Source of the DNA: Certhia americana
Taxonomy: Eukaryota > Chordata > Aves > Passeriformes > Certhiidae
Length of the DNA stretch: 64,000 bases
Assembly: GCA_018697195.1 (NCBI GenBank)
Contig: CM031878.1
Span: 36,640,340-36,704,339, forward strand
Direction of reading: 5' to 3'
Shown one piece after another: positions 11,353-27,097 of the stretch. How positions within the stretch are numbered: the first letter of the stretch is position 1; the number at the start of each line of letters is the position of its first letter. Position numbers and translations under genes: made by a program. The notes beneath the pieces are model-generated. The model worked only from the letters and a program-made list of their open reading frames with translations, was not told the origin of the DNA and did not search any database.

Positions 11353-14136
11353 TAGTAAATGATCATGTTTGCCTATTCCATAATCCAGTGTAACTGTTCT
11401 GATACATGTAGAAGAGTTCACAAGGCTAATGGAGTGTTAAGAGAATTTGGTATTTGATCTTGCTGTGGATTATAAAATGAGAACTGAATCTCATAAGGAA
11501 AAATGAAGAAACAGATTGAGTCACGAGGGGGCAAAATCTTTTACAGTCTGTCTGAAATAGAATTAGTGAAAAATAATGTCTAGGTCATTAAAAATGTGTG
11601 TAATATATATGTGTGTTTAAAAAATAATCTGTTACTAGCTAAGTAAATAGGTTATGTGTATAATTTCTAGGAAAAAAACACCTTTCTGTTTCAGGACTGT
11701 GCCCTTCTTTTAGTCAGCAATTGAAATTGTCTGTGGTAGTTTTCATTAATATAGCTTGGAGACCAAGCTTGCTTCTCTGCATGAAGCCCTTTTTGTGCCC
11801 CAAAATTTAAGAGCTGAGGTTAGCTGTTGACCTTAGCTGTGGATGTAGCTAGAAAACAGTATTGGTGAAACTACACTCTCAGAGTTTGAAAATGTTCTCT
11901 GAAAACAGCCTCTTATCTCCATCTGTGGTGTTCTGCCAAAAACTAAACAAGGTGTCCAGCATTTGAAATATTTCATTAAGTGCAGGAAGAATAGATGTCC
12001 AGAATTTGGCCTGTGCCAAGTGACCAGAAAATAATTTTATCTAACAGGTCACAATTAAGTAACCATGTGTGCATTTTGGAGGAAACCACATAGTAAAAGA
12101 AATCATGTAGATCATCTTTTTGAATTTAGTAACAAGAAATAGAGTCTTGAATCTGACAGTGGAAGAACATGAAAGAAGGACAGGCTTCTAGAGTGCTCCG
12201 TCAAAAATAGCAGGTTTTTGGATTTGCCAAGGTTGTAAGCTTTTCAATACTTGGGAGTAGTTCAGTCATGTTGACTGGTGAGAAAAAAATTAAGCCCTGA
12301 AGAGATATAGTATAGAGAGGAGAAAGCAAGAGATAGAAGATGACAGAACTAGATTTGAATGAAGTTTTTGCTGTATTTTGGTGAAGCTATACTGGAAATG
12401 GCCTTTCCTCTATCACTTTAGGGAGCTGCTTGATAGCAAAATAAAAGTATTTCCATTCACTTACTCCTTTTCAAAGTCCTGTCCAAATGGAGCCTAGCAC
12501 TTCTGCTGTTAAATGCTGCACTGCCCTCTCTCTCTGCTGCTCAATCACAGTGTAAATCAAATGGAAAAGAGGCTTTAAAGGTACATATGTCTCCACAGAC
12601 CTAGATGACAAATCTATCCATTTTCTGGGGAAGTTGTCATACTATTTTGTTCTTCAGTTTGGTTTTTTATTTCACCAAATCCTTGCTTTATAGCGTCCTT
12701 AATAAGAATCTTGCAGGAGGCTGTGGGAAGAATTACCTCTGGGAACAGGTTATGTCCATTTTATGTTTCTGTCATTGGCTCTTAAAGATGTGACTCTGGC
12801 AGCTGTCACAGAGGAAATGTTTTAGTGATCTGAGCCATTGGATTGATCCTCATATAACTGAGGGGTTAATTGCCTGATGCTTGTCTTTTTCACTGTGCTT
12901 ACCAGCCACAGATAACAGGTATCCCTTAGTCACAGTAGAGGTCAAGGGATGGGGCCTTCACTGGAATGTAGAGAGCTACCCTGCACTTCAGTGCAGGACT
13001 CATCCCTAAGCACAGGATTTGGCGGTTTTAGTCATAAAGGAGCAGACCTGGATGCCAGCAGAAACGAGCAGCTCCTCCTGACACAGAACAAGGGCTTTAG
13101 AGCACTTCAGCTCCATAGGCAGAACCAGAATACACCCATCACCATAAAATAAATTTGATGAGCCCAGTGGAAACAGGTACTTGGCTGAAGAGTAAAGTGG
13201 TGCTGGGGAGATTTCAGCAACAAGGATGCACAGCCTCACCTGCACAATGGGGGTCATTGGCCGGTGGTCCCTGTCAGCTCCCTGCACCTGCCAGTTACTG
13301 AAAACGGTATGGTTTGTGCATGGTCCTGAGCATCCCGCCTTCTAATTCAACATGTTCCCTTCTTATCAGCCAGCTGGTATCCAAAATGCTGATGTTGCTG
13401 CAGCAAATTATTTAGGAGCTAAAAGGACCAGAAAAATCTGGGAAGATAAAAGAGATCAGGCCTAGCATAAAATACCAAAGAGCTTGAACTTTTGCTCCTT
13501 TAAAGAGGAGAAAGACAATTTGTTTAAATTGGTTTTGATTAGTGTGGGCTTTTGGGAAGCAACACAGAGTATTTGGAAATACTTTTCATAGAACAAAACC
13601 TGAACATTATATTAGCATTGCCCCCATAGCATATCACATTAGGACACCATTTGCTGCAGGCACTTTTAGAGTGTGGAGGAAGGAAAAATTACTGTTTTCT
13701 TGAGGGCCCATTTTGCTGTGTTCTTCAGGCCTGGCACAGTATTGTCTTCTCACAGGACTGGATCCCTAGGCATAATCTCATGCTGGTGTAGCCTGTCCAA
13801 AGCAGGAGGTAAGGCTGTCAAGGCACAGGTTAGCAGCTGCCTCTGGCTCCCCTGGGAGGTTTCGCTCAGCTAGCAGACTGCTGTGTGTGAGATCAAGAAC
13901 ATTTCCATGGCACCTGTGCAGAAAAACCAAAGGTTTCCAATTCTTCAGACCTTCAGTTCTGAGAAGGCTCAAAACCACCCATCAATTTCTTGAGGAGACA
14001 TACCAGTCAGCTCTGGTATGTTGATGAGAAGCAGTAGCAATTATTTTGTAGGGGGAAGCTGAAACAGCAGAAAGTAGTAGTAGTAGTAGTTGTATAGCTG
14101 TCTTGAGAGTCTGGTTACCAAGTTCTGCTGATGTTG

Positions 14137-14280
14137 TTGAGAGCCCCATCCTCCTGCTGTTGCTCTGACTTGCCTATAAAGGCCTCCCTGTGGTGTCAGA
14201 GTGGCACAGGTGGTGTCAGAGTAGTCAGTCACACTCGCTGCAGAGCACAGGGCAGCACAGACCGCATGGAGTGCTGATAG
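14137..14280 (+). repeat. 145 bp duplicated unit, copy 1
   Basis: First of two direct copies. It runs from TTGAGAGCCCCATCC to CATGGAGTGCTGATAG and aligns end to end with 15781-15926, with about ten substitutions and one 2-base indel. It contains an internal repeat (GTGGTGTCAGAGT twice, 20 bases apart) and, in this copy only, TATAAA. It has more G+C than its surroundings. I do not recognise the family. Confidence 0.85.
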
Positions 14281-15195
14281 CTGGACAAGGATGCTGTGGA
14301 AGACAGTAAGTGAAGAATGGTGGTCCAGCTGTTACAGGAATGAACTTGGCAGATGTGGAGCTCCTGTAAGAGCCAGGGGAATCTTGTCCCTCCTCTTTAA
14401 CTGTGGGTCTGAGTGGCTGGAAAGCACATGTGATTGAATCTCAGATTCTACTTGGGAAAACCTCCTGTCAGCTGGTGAAAGTGCTTTGTATGCAGAGCTT
14501 TGGCATACTTGTCAGTAATGATAATAATAATTAATATGTCTTTCCTCTCTTTGTGCTCTTAGGGTTTTATTTTGGTTTTTTTCTTCTTTTTTCTTGTACT
14601 GAGAACAAGCTAAATGCATTAGTCAATGTCATTTCTATGTAAATTCTACATACTTATTAATTTTTTTACCTTCCAGTCTCCTCCTTGCATGACTGTGCCA
14701 GCTCTCTCTCATGCATTGTGTCTATTCTGTGCACTGCATGAAATAATGAAAAGGAGATTTTTTTTTTTTTTTTTTTGGGTGACAGAAATTCTAGTCAGCC
14801 CATGGTAGTAGAAACCCTGCCTGAGTTTCACCCGAGTTTTAGACTTTTCTACATTTTGCTGTTTGACAGAAAATGTGGAATTGCCATGGCAACTGCTCTG
14901 TCATATGATAATTTTGCTGTTTCTGTGAGATAAAAAGCGTCTTCTCAAATATACAATATGCCATCACAGGACAGAGCTGTCAGCATTTTTACTGTCTTTC
15001 CAGGGAAAGAGCCTGCTGTAAAGAGGATCAGCCTCTGCTTCTCCCTGTCAGTTTTTTCCAGATTGCTATTATTTAAAAAAATGGGGTTTGTATTAATTTT
15101 TTTCTAATTTTTTGTTGAGAAGAATTACAGTCCAATCACTTCACATATGAAGCCACCAGAGGAAACTCAAGTGACAACAGAATCATTACCAGTGA

Positions 15196-15226
15196 TTTCA
15201 GTATATATAGCATATATATACTGAAA
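15196..15226. repeat. Perfect 14 bp hairpin with 3-base loop
   Basis: Arms TTTCAGTATATATA (15196-15209) and its exact complement (15213-15226) are separated by GCA. A further partial copy (ATATATATACTG) follows within 12 bases. AT-rich and possibly from a microsatellite-like expansion. Confidence 0.9.
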
Positions 15227-15780
15227 TATATATACTGGACTGTGGGCTGGTGCCTGTATCATGTTAAAGTGTCGTCCCAGAGCCTGGAAGTGCTGAACTC
15301 CTCACTCAATTCAGATGTGATTGTGTGTAGACCATAGTGGGAAGCAAATTTGATATCCATGATACCACTGTGTATACTAACATATTATGGCTAGTGAAGC
15401 CTTGATGAGGCAATATCCTTGCTGCATCATTGGTAAAGCTTATGGAAAAAGGATTACATAAGCCTGATGGCATGTTAAGATTCATAAGTACATTCCTCAG
15501 GGAAGGGACTCCTAAGGCATGAATGATTTCTTTTGCCACTAGGATCCAAAGAGCCTGAAATCCTGAAAGAAAAGACCCTGAACTTGGAAGACAGCATCCC
15601 ATTCTGCCCTACTCCTTGCCTCCCCATCTGAGCTTCATTCTAGTAGCTATTCACTTTTCAAGGCCCAGGATTGCAGTATCACAAGTAAATCATATGTTTT
15701 TAAATCATAAATCAAATTTCCAAGTCACCTGCAAGGCTCTTCTTCACACATGCGCACATATAATACTAGAAAAGTATTGT

Positions 15781-15926
15781 TTGACAGCCCCATCCTCCTG
15801 CTATTGCTCTGACTTGCCCATGAAGACCTCCCTGTGGTGTCAGAGTGGCACAGGTGGTGTCAGAGTAGAGTCAGTCACACTCACTGCAGAGCACGGGGCA
15901 GCACAGACCGCATGGAGCGCGCATAG
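15781..15926 (+). repeat. 145 bp duplicated unit, copy 2
   Basis: Second direct copy, from TTGACAGCCCCATCC to CATGGAGCGCGCATAG. It shares the internal GTGGTGTCAGAGT duplication with copy 1, but the TATAAA is changed to ATGAAG. The flanking DNA does not match that of copy 1, so the duplicated unit ends within a few bases of these coordinates. Confidence 0.85.
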
Positions 15927-17224
15927 AGCAATGTGAAAACATTGTTTCTGTTGAAGAAAAAGCTTGAACAAACCATGACTAATGCAGCTAAAAACTCAGT
16001 TTGTTGGCAGAGCAATTGGACAGTATCAATTTATTCTGTTTTTGTTTTGGTGAGTGTGGTTGGTCCCATGCTCTATATATTATTTCAGGATAGAAAGTAA
16101 AGTGACTAGATGGACAGGAAAAAGGCATCTTCAGTTAAAACATTGCCACTACTTTTGTGTCTTATCTTCCAATGTATTAAATCTAGGTATTGTTAAAATC
16201 CAGAGGTACAGAGCCCAGAGAGCAGTTTCTGTGAAGAATAAATTGTGGATGTTGGTAGCTTACCATCTTTTTCTTGTAGTTTTAGAAATATTTTTTAAAT
16301 TAGTATAGCACAACCAGTGTACATCTTGATTACAGAGTCTATTAGTGGTTTATTGTCAATTATAATTACTTGTCATTTAATTAGTGTCAGAACTCGCTTT
16401 TTTCTTTTGTGCATGAAAGTGTTTTCTTGCTCACAAAATGTAGCGTGTAAGGAGAAATCAGAAACTGCCTGTGTGTGATGGATAAATTAGTATTATTTCA
16501 TTATACAATATTTAAGCCTCCTATTTGATCCAGTGACACCCCAGAATTCCTCTGTGTGCATCTGCTTTCCTCTATGTCTATCACTTTAGGATTTGACCTC
16601 CAGTTACTTACACTTATGCCTAATCTTAGTCATGTGAGTAGATTTACAGAATTTCAAAGAATTTTCTGGCTGAAGTCTCAGGTTATTTGGGTCCAGGGAC
16701 ATACTCTCATGTAAATCTACCCATTGTATAGCACACCACAGGGACAAACATCAGCAGTACATAAATAATGCATCTACATTACCACCTTGTATTTTAAACA
16801 AGCAGAGTTTTATTTTAAAGAGCTAACAAGAAAGGTAAATACCAGCAGGATAATAGGGGTTGCTTGAATTAAATGCTCAAGGATACAAACCAGCTGTGTA
16901 CTAGCAGATTTTTGGGATGAGATCAGTTTATTTGTTCTGTGTTTGGAAAGCACTTGTCACAATGAGAGCATGAGTATTCATACATTCTCTTACAAGAAAA
17001 GTGTTTGTTTGGGATAACATGTGGCAGGAGAATGAAAATTGTACTGCTGTTACTTAATTGCACTTCAGGATCACATCTGAATTTCTAAAGGAGTTATTAA
17101 GAAAGTACTTCCTCTGTCCTCTGTGCTGTACTGTGTCCTTATCTTACCTTTACAGGGCTATCCCACATGTTTCCTACCTTCTGTGAACATCTGTCCTTCC
17201 TTACATTTTTATTTTCTCCACCAG

Positions 17225-17397
17225 ACACTGAAGGATGCCAGTGATAATGCCCGCAAGGACTTTCACCGTGAGGCAGAACTGCTAACTAACCTACAACATG
17301 AGCACATTGTCAAATTCTATGGTGTCTGTGTTGAGGGTGATCCACTCATCATGGTCTTTGAATATATGAAGCATGGAGATCTTAACAAATTCCTCAG
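17225..17397 (+). CDS. NTRK2: NTRK2 (TrkB) kinase exon B: helix C to hinge
   Basis: This 173 bp exon encodes the rest of the kinase N-lobe and the hinge. It opens in phase 0 with [20 protein letters not shown], which holds the helix-C glutamate that salt-bridges to the lysine at the end of exon A. It continues through [20 protein letters not shown] to the gatekeeper/hinge MVFEYM (Phe gatekeeper, as in all Trk kinases) and GDLNKFL. It ends with AG, the first two bases of an Arg codon completed by exon C. The donor is GTAAAT. Retention of the following intron would give an almost immediate stop (AGG TAA at 17396-17401). The protein agrees with my recollection of human TrkB over this exon. Confidence 0.97.
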
Positions 17398-21141
<3,744 letters not shown>

Positions 21142-24100
21142 TAATAAGTAATATGCTAGGTCTTGTTCAGTCTTCTTACCACGTTGGTGTGACTGATTCT
21201 GCTTTTATACTTAACCATCTGTCTGTCAGGTAATTTATAGCCTATCATATGGAGAGCCTGGTTCTCAATTAAAAGGTTTTGGTAAATTTGGAGAGTTAAT
21301 CAGAGTAGTTTGTCATGTTTTGTTGTTTATGTATGTTGGGTTTAGATTCTAAATCACAGAAAGGATTCTTTCTCTGGGCAAAAAATTTTGCACATTTGCT
21401 TGGCATGAGTGAAGAAGAATCAGCATATGAAAAGGAAGAGTGGGTAATCAAATTTGGCCCAACACTTTGAAGCTATTAAAATATGTTCTTAAATCCTGCT
21501 AAGAAAAATGGAAATGTTAACTTTGGGAAGCTGTTACATAATGTATCAGTTAACTAGATGAAAAATAAGTACTGGGCAGCAGCAATGACCAGTTATTTCA
21601 CTCAAGAAGATATTAGGTGAGAAGTTGTAGTATACTCAGCACCTGAAAGCTTTTCTTACCTTAAGCCAGGGCTTTAGTCCTACTTCTTAAAGCTGAAGAG
21701 CTGTTTTGCAAACAGCGACCCATTGCTCTTTTTCATTCTGACTGTTTTCCCTGAGCTTGGTTGCCATAAAGTGATATCTGAATTTTATAAAGACCTTCTG
21801 AGATTGCTGGGATAAACCAAGTGTGCATATTTATGATATTGTTGTCATTTTGTGCTGTATGGTAAGTCATGTACTTGGCACCATTTGTTGCTTGCTATCA
21901 CATTTGTAATTTCATTATTGGAACTGAACTTGTCAGGTGTTCATGGCTTGGGGAAGGCAATCCATGACCAAGTTGATAATTTACAAACCCTGCATTTTAT
22001 CTTGTGAGGTAAACTCATCATCTTTAAGCACATGTTTTGTATCTGCCTATCTCTTCCTTTTTTCTTATTCCTTTATCATTATTAATTTCTTAGCCACTCA
22101 ATTTGGATTGTGTTAATAAAGAAAAGTTCACCTCACCATCAGCATTGGTGGGATGCCTGGGAAGAGATTGTCTCTACATCTGGCTGAGGCTGGACATGGT
22201 AGAGGAAGCTACACTTCTGAAAATTATTGTTGAGTGCTGATTCACTTAAAGGCTCATAAGTAACAGCCTCCCCTGTTAATTTTCTTTCCTTTCAAAGACG
22301 CAAAGGTAAAAAACATATGATCCAAATTCTTCTTATATATTGTTATTTTGGAAACTGGCACTTTGAATTATTTGATCAATGTAAAACAAGCATGACTGCA
22401 CTTCAGAGCTTGGAAAAAAATATACAGGATGGTAATAACTTCCTCTGTGTTTTAAAGGACACTAGTGAACAGAGGTTAAGGTTCCTTCATTTTGCATCTG
22501 ATTTTGCATATTGCATTTTTGCACCACTTGTTGGGACTGAAGTTGTGTCTCTGTTCCATACTTCAGTGTTTATTATGTTAGTTGTTACACTTAAGAATGA
22601 ATGTGTATGCAAAACAGTATATGTTTCCAAAGGTTGTTACAGTCACAGGCAGCATTTTTGAACATATACTTTGCTTATTTTTGAAAAAGAAAAAACAAAA
22701 CAGAAACTCCCCCTGCTGCATAAAAACTACCTGCAAAAGGGGGTAGAAGCTCAGGAGTCATATGGGCTTCCTAGAGACAGCTGAGGTGCAACTTAGGCAT
22801 GTACAGACTCTGGCATCAGTGTACCTGCTCACATAACTCTGAGTTTAATCCATGAGTCTTGCACATGAGTACTCAAGCAAAGCTTCTACCCACTGAAACA
22901 CAACTTTAGGACAACACCCATGACCTGGAAAAGGCAGGAGTTCTGGTTAACCTGGAGAGTCCTTGGGCACCTCTTATAGGATCTCATTTAAGAGGTACAT
23001 TGTATTTCCCACTGTTCCTCATATAGAAGCACTCCCTTCTTTACTTCTTCTCTCCCTTATCTTTGCATCTTTTTGAGGTGAGGGAGGATTCTGTGAGATC
23101 CAGGGTGTAACAAAGGAGAAGAAAGAGATAGTAATGTGAAGAAGGCGCAATAATTGGTTTGAGAGAGGGAAAAAATAATGTGGGAAAGATAATTGTAGAG
23201 AGGGGTTAGACAGAAATGCGAATGAAGAGAGAAAGAGGTAAACAAGTTTCAAAGTGGATGATGTAAAATGACCCCATCCAAACTGTTGGTATAAGTTTGA
23301 AGAGTGATGGGGGGATACAAAACTTCATGTTGGGAAATTGTTTGTTCTACACGGTAAGAAAAACAAGGATAACTTCTCTGGCGCCTCATGTTCCAGCTGG
23401 TTTCTAATTAGTGCAGAGGAGGGACAGAACCATAGCCTGCCATGCCACCATATTTCACAATTGATAAAAGTTGGAAGTTGCAGTTGAGCCTGTGAAGTTT
23501 TGACCTGCCCTTTCTGGGACATATGTGGGCTGGGCAGAAGATGGTCGTGAAAAATCAAGGCAATGATGAATTCCCAGATGGCTGCCTAGAGAATTGCATC
23601 CTTGGCAGGCCTAAGTCAATGATAACACTGGAATGACACTGACGTACCATACCTAATTGCTTATAGCAGGCTAAGTCTTTTTAACTGCTCAGGCTTAATC
23701 ACTCACAGAGAGGCAAATCATCCCCAACCCTGACAGCTTTATCTGATGCTCATTGGAGAGATTTCCACAATTCCCAAAAGTTCAGAAAGAAATGGTTCAT
23801 CATTTGTGGGTTTTAATACATTGGAATTGGGTTTTTTTTGGAGCCTGCCACTCAGTCATGATGTTAGATTTGCCCAAGATAATTATTTATAGTTTGCTTC
23901 TGTAAGATAAGGATGATCCCAAGTCATTGTACCCTGTTAGATTGTTAATGACATTCTGCTTTGAATCATCTTAGCTGTTAAGAGATGCTTCAGGGAACAG
24001 GGGAAAAGAAGTAACCCTTGGACTGGGAATACATGTGATATGTGGCCCTGATTGCACAAGCTTTCCTTTTTAGTCCCCATTTCTTTTTTTTTCTGTCTTT

Positions 24101-26650
24101 TAATCATGCAGGAATCTTGTAGGTGGGGGAAGTCCTGATGTACATGCTGGCACCCAATTGAACAGCAATAGGTTTTGATAGTTAGACCAGATGAGCTCAG
24201 GGACATGGAGAAACTGTGATGGTTTTTCTTACCCAGAAGTGCTCTACACCTCAGGCCAAAGTTAAACAACTGTCAAGTAATTGGTCTGGTTTGTGAGCCA
24301 AGCAGCTCCTGCAATACTGCTGCACTGCAATCCTTTCAGCAAAAAATATCCTTTCACAAAGTTATTTACTTGCAGAGCTTAGGTCTCAGGTTTATTAGGG
24401 GCTTTTATTTTGTTGGTATCTGGGGTTTTTGTTTGATTTCCTACCCCCACAGGTCACAGTTTCCTATCTTACTCTAAGATACCCGGCTAATGCTTTAAAG
24501 TAATTTTCAGTGCTTTTAAGTGTTGACACTGAAGCCTGGGAAAAACTACTTTGTTTTCACTTGTTCTTGCATTCAGAGATAATATATCAGGGCCTTTTTA
24601 GGCATTCAGTTCATGTTTGCAAGTGAGTGCTTAGGACTTGGTCCTAGAATAATTTCAACATTTCTTAATCATCAGCAAAAAGCATGGAAAAAAGTAGAAG
24701 TCATATTAGTCCAGTACTTGGAAAAACTTAAGACAGATACGCTTTAAATATCCAGTCTGGTCAGCGAGCTACAGCCTTGAGCCAAGGTTTCAGATGAAAT
24801 TGTGATCTCACCAGACTAAGCAACAGCTTTGCCATTAACTACATTAGGGCATGGTTTTTTATGTTTGTCTCTCCATTTTTATGTTTGTCCAGTGCAGGAC
24901 AGATATTCTGTTTCTTATTTAGATTTACAGAGCCCAGTTTTGTAATCCCTATTTAGCTATTGTATAACCTACTTGCCTTTATGTAACAGCAAAAGAACAG
25001 TGGAGAAAATATGGACTCCTTTTCTCAGCTTGCACAAACCACTCAAAACTCTATCAAAAGACTGAGCTAGTGAGGTTTCTGTTTTCTTTAAGGCCCAAAT
25101 TGCATTAAAACTACAGAGATGTTCACAAATTTGTTCTTTCACTTCTGGCACAGATCAGGCAGAAGACTAAGAGGGTATGTTTCAGTATGAATTTCAGTGA
25201 CTCCATTTCTCTTTAAAATCTTCTCCACATTTTGTACCGTTTTACTATTTAAAGACAGCATACTTGTCAGATTGGAAGGATACACAGGTAACTGAGCCTG
25301 AGTCTTTCACTCTTGAAGGAAGCCATACAGTAGGTGTTTAGGACCTCAACATGCTGAGGGGAAAACACCAACACTCACTAGTACTTTAGCCCCTTCTATA
25401 TAAGACACCAAGCCCCATAAAAATTCTAGTCTGCCAGGGAAAAAGAGAAGATTTCAATAGTGTCTAAGCACCTAAAGAGAAACTATGCTTGGCAAAAACT
25501 CCTGAGAGTTATTAGGAAGTCAGTCACACCTTTTACACAGGAAGACGTAACAGCAATCCTCATCAGACATTTATGTGAAAATCACCTTCTGAATTGTCAA
25601 ACTATAGAAATCTATGTGTGCCCAAGCAAGCTGCACCAGCCTATGGCATAACTTGCTTTTGGTGGTGCTCCTCAGAGCACATGTGGGCATGTTGCCTGTC
25701 CTCAGCACCTTAGAGCGGTGTGGGACCCAATGATGATCCAGAATCAAATCATACAACAAGAGGGAAAACAAAAAGGACAAGTCCTGAAAAAAGACTTTAG
25801 CTGAATAAGTTAACAAGTTGCAGCCTGCAAAATGCTGCCAGGCTTCTTCTAAAATACCTCTCAGGTATAGAACTGGATAGCAGCAATCTTGTGATTCTGA
25901 AACCTGGATTTCTAACTCCTGAGTCACTCCTGTCCTGTCACACAGCCCCTTCTCTCAAAGTGGATTCTGCAAATAAGTAGAATCCTGTGTTACCAGTGCT
26001 TTTCCCAGAAGGCTGCACAACAGCTTCTCTGTACTAATAGCTGCATTTATTTTTTTAAATCCAGCAACCTGAATTAACTCATGATAGAGTTATAGGCACC
26101 TATTTGAGCACATTATTCTACTCTCTTTCCAACTTTTAAATCTCAGTTGTATTTATTAATTTAACTGTCCCCTACCAGACAGTTTTAGAGGGTTAAAGAA
26201 GGCATACTGTCAGGAAAAAAAGTGTATTCACTTTTTTCCTCTTCACACTAGCCTTCTCCAATGATTTTCAGTGTGTGAAAAAGCAATTTTTGTATCTCTT
26301 TCTGGTGCAGACATTGCTAGAACTGTGAGTGGTATTTTCCAAATCAGATTTTTCCCTTTCTTGGATTAGAGGTACCTCCCAGCCTCTAATGAAAATGTGC
26401 TGCATAGTGCGTTTAAACTCACATTGCCTGTGTCATTGGCACATGTAAACTGTATTGTCAGACAATGCCCTGGGCCACTCTCATCTTCTAGTTCTTCCAG
26501 ATGAAGAACATCCCTTTTTTTTTCCTAAGTTTTTGGTTTCAGCGCCTCAGTGAATGACTTTGCAATTCATATTGGCAAGTTTTGTACCTCTAGTGGTTGA
26601 GAAAGACTGTGTTTCTCTTTTATTTTTTTGGCTTCTTTGGGGGCTCAGTT

Positions 26651-26670
26651 GTTTTGTTTTGTTTTGTTTT
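26651..26670. repeat. (GTTTT)4 microsatellite
   Basis: Four perfect GTTTT units in intron C-D. Confidence 0.9.
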
Positions 26671-27055
26671 AATTAGCATTCAAGTCTTGTCTAATGTAGA
26701 AGAATAAATAACTAGAGAAACAGAATCAGGGTACCAAAAAGTAAACAGCTGACGGAGTGAGAAAGGTTTGTAAGGAAGTTTTCCTAGATTTTTGTAGCTT
26801 TGTTTCCTAATATTTCCTTTGTTTCCTATTTAATGCTAACATTAAATATTCTTATTAATTAAGTAGTCTGGGATGTTTGTCTTTTTTAAAAATAGAGTTC
26901 CCGTACACTTCCAGTTAAGACAGGAGAAGTTATTAAACTTTTTAACCTCCCAGACTTACAGAAAAACTAATTGTTACACAATTTGTCATTCCAGGCCTAT
27001 TTTGAAAATACATAGATTTTGGACCTTCTTTCTACATAAAAGAGGTTATGTATAA

Positions 27056-27097
27056 CTTAAATAAATAATAAATAAAAATAAATAGAAAAAAAAAAAA
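27056..27097. repeat. AAAT-rich simple repeat
   Basis: Irregular AAAT/AAATAAT units ending in a run of 12 A. Confidence 0.85.

Noticed and set aside
14137..15926. The two 145 bp copies as LTRs of a small retrotransposon
   Set aside because: No TG...CA ends, no convincing primer-binding site after copy 1 and no purine tract before copy 2.
22317..22661. 114-codon open frame in intron C-D
   Set aside because: AT-driven composition and no domain; consistent with chance.
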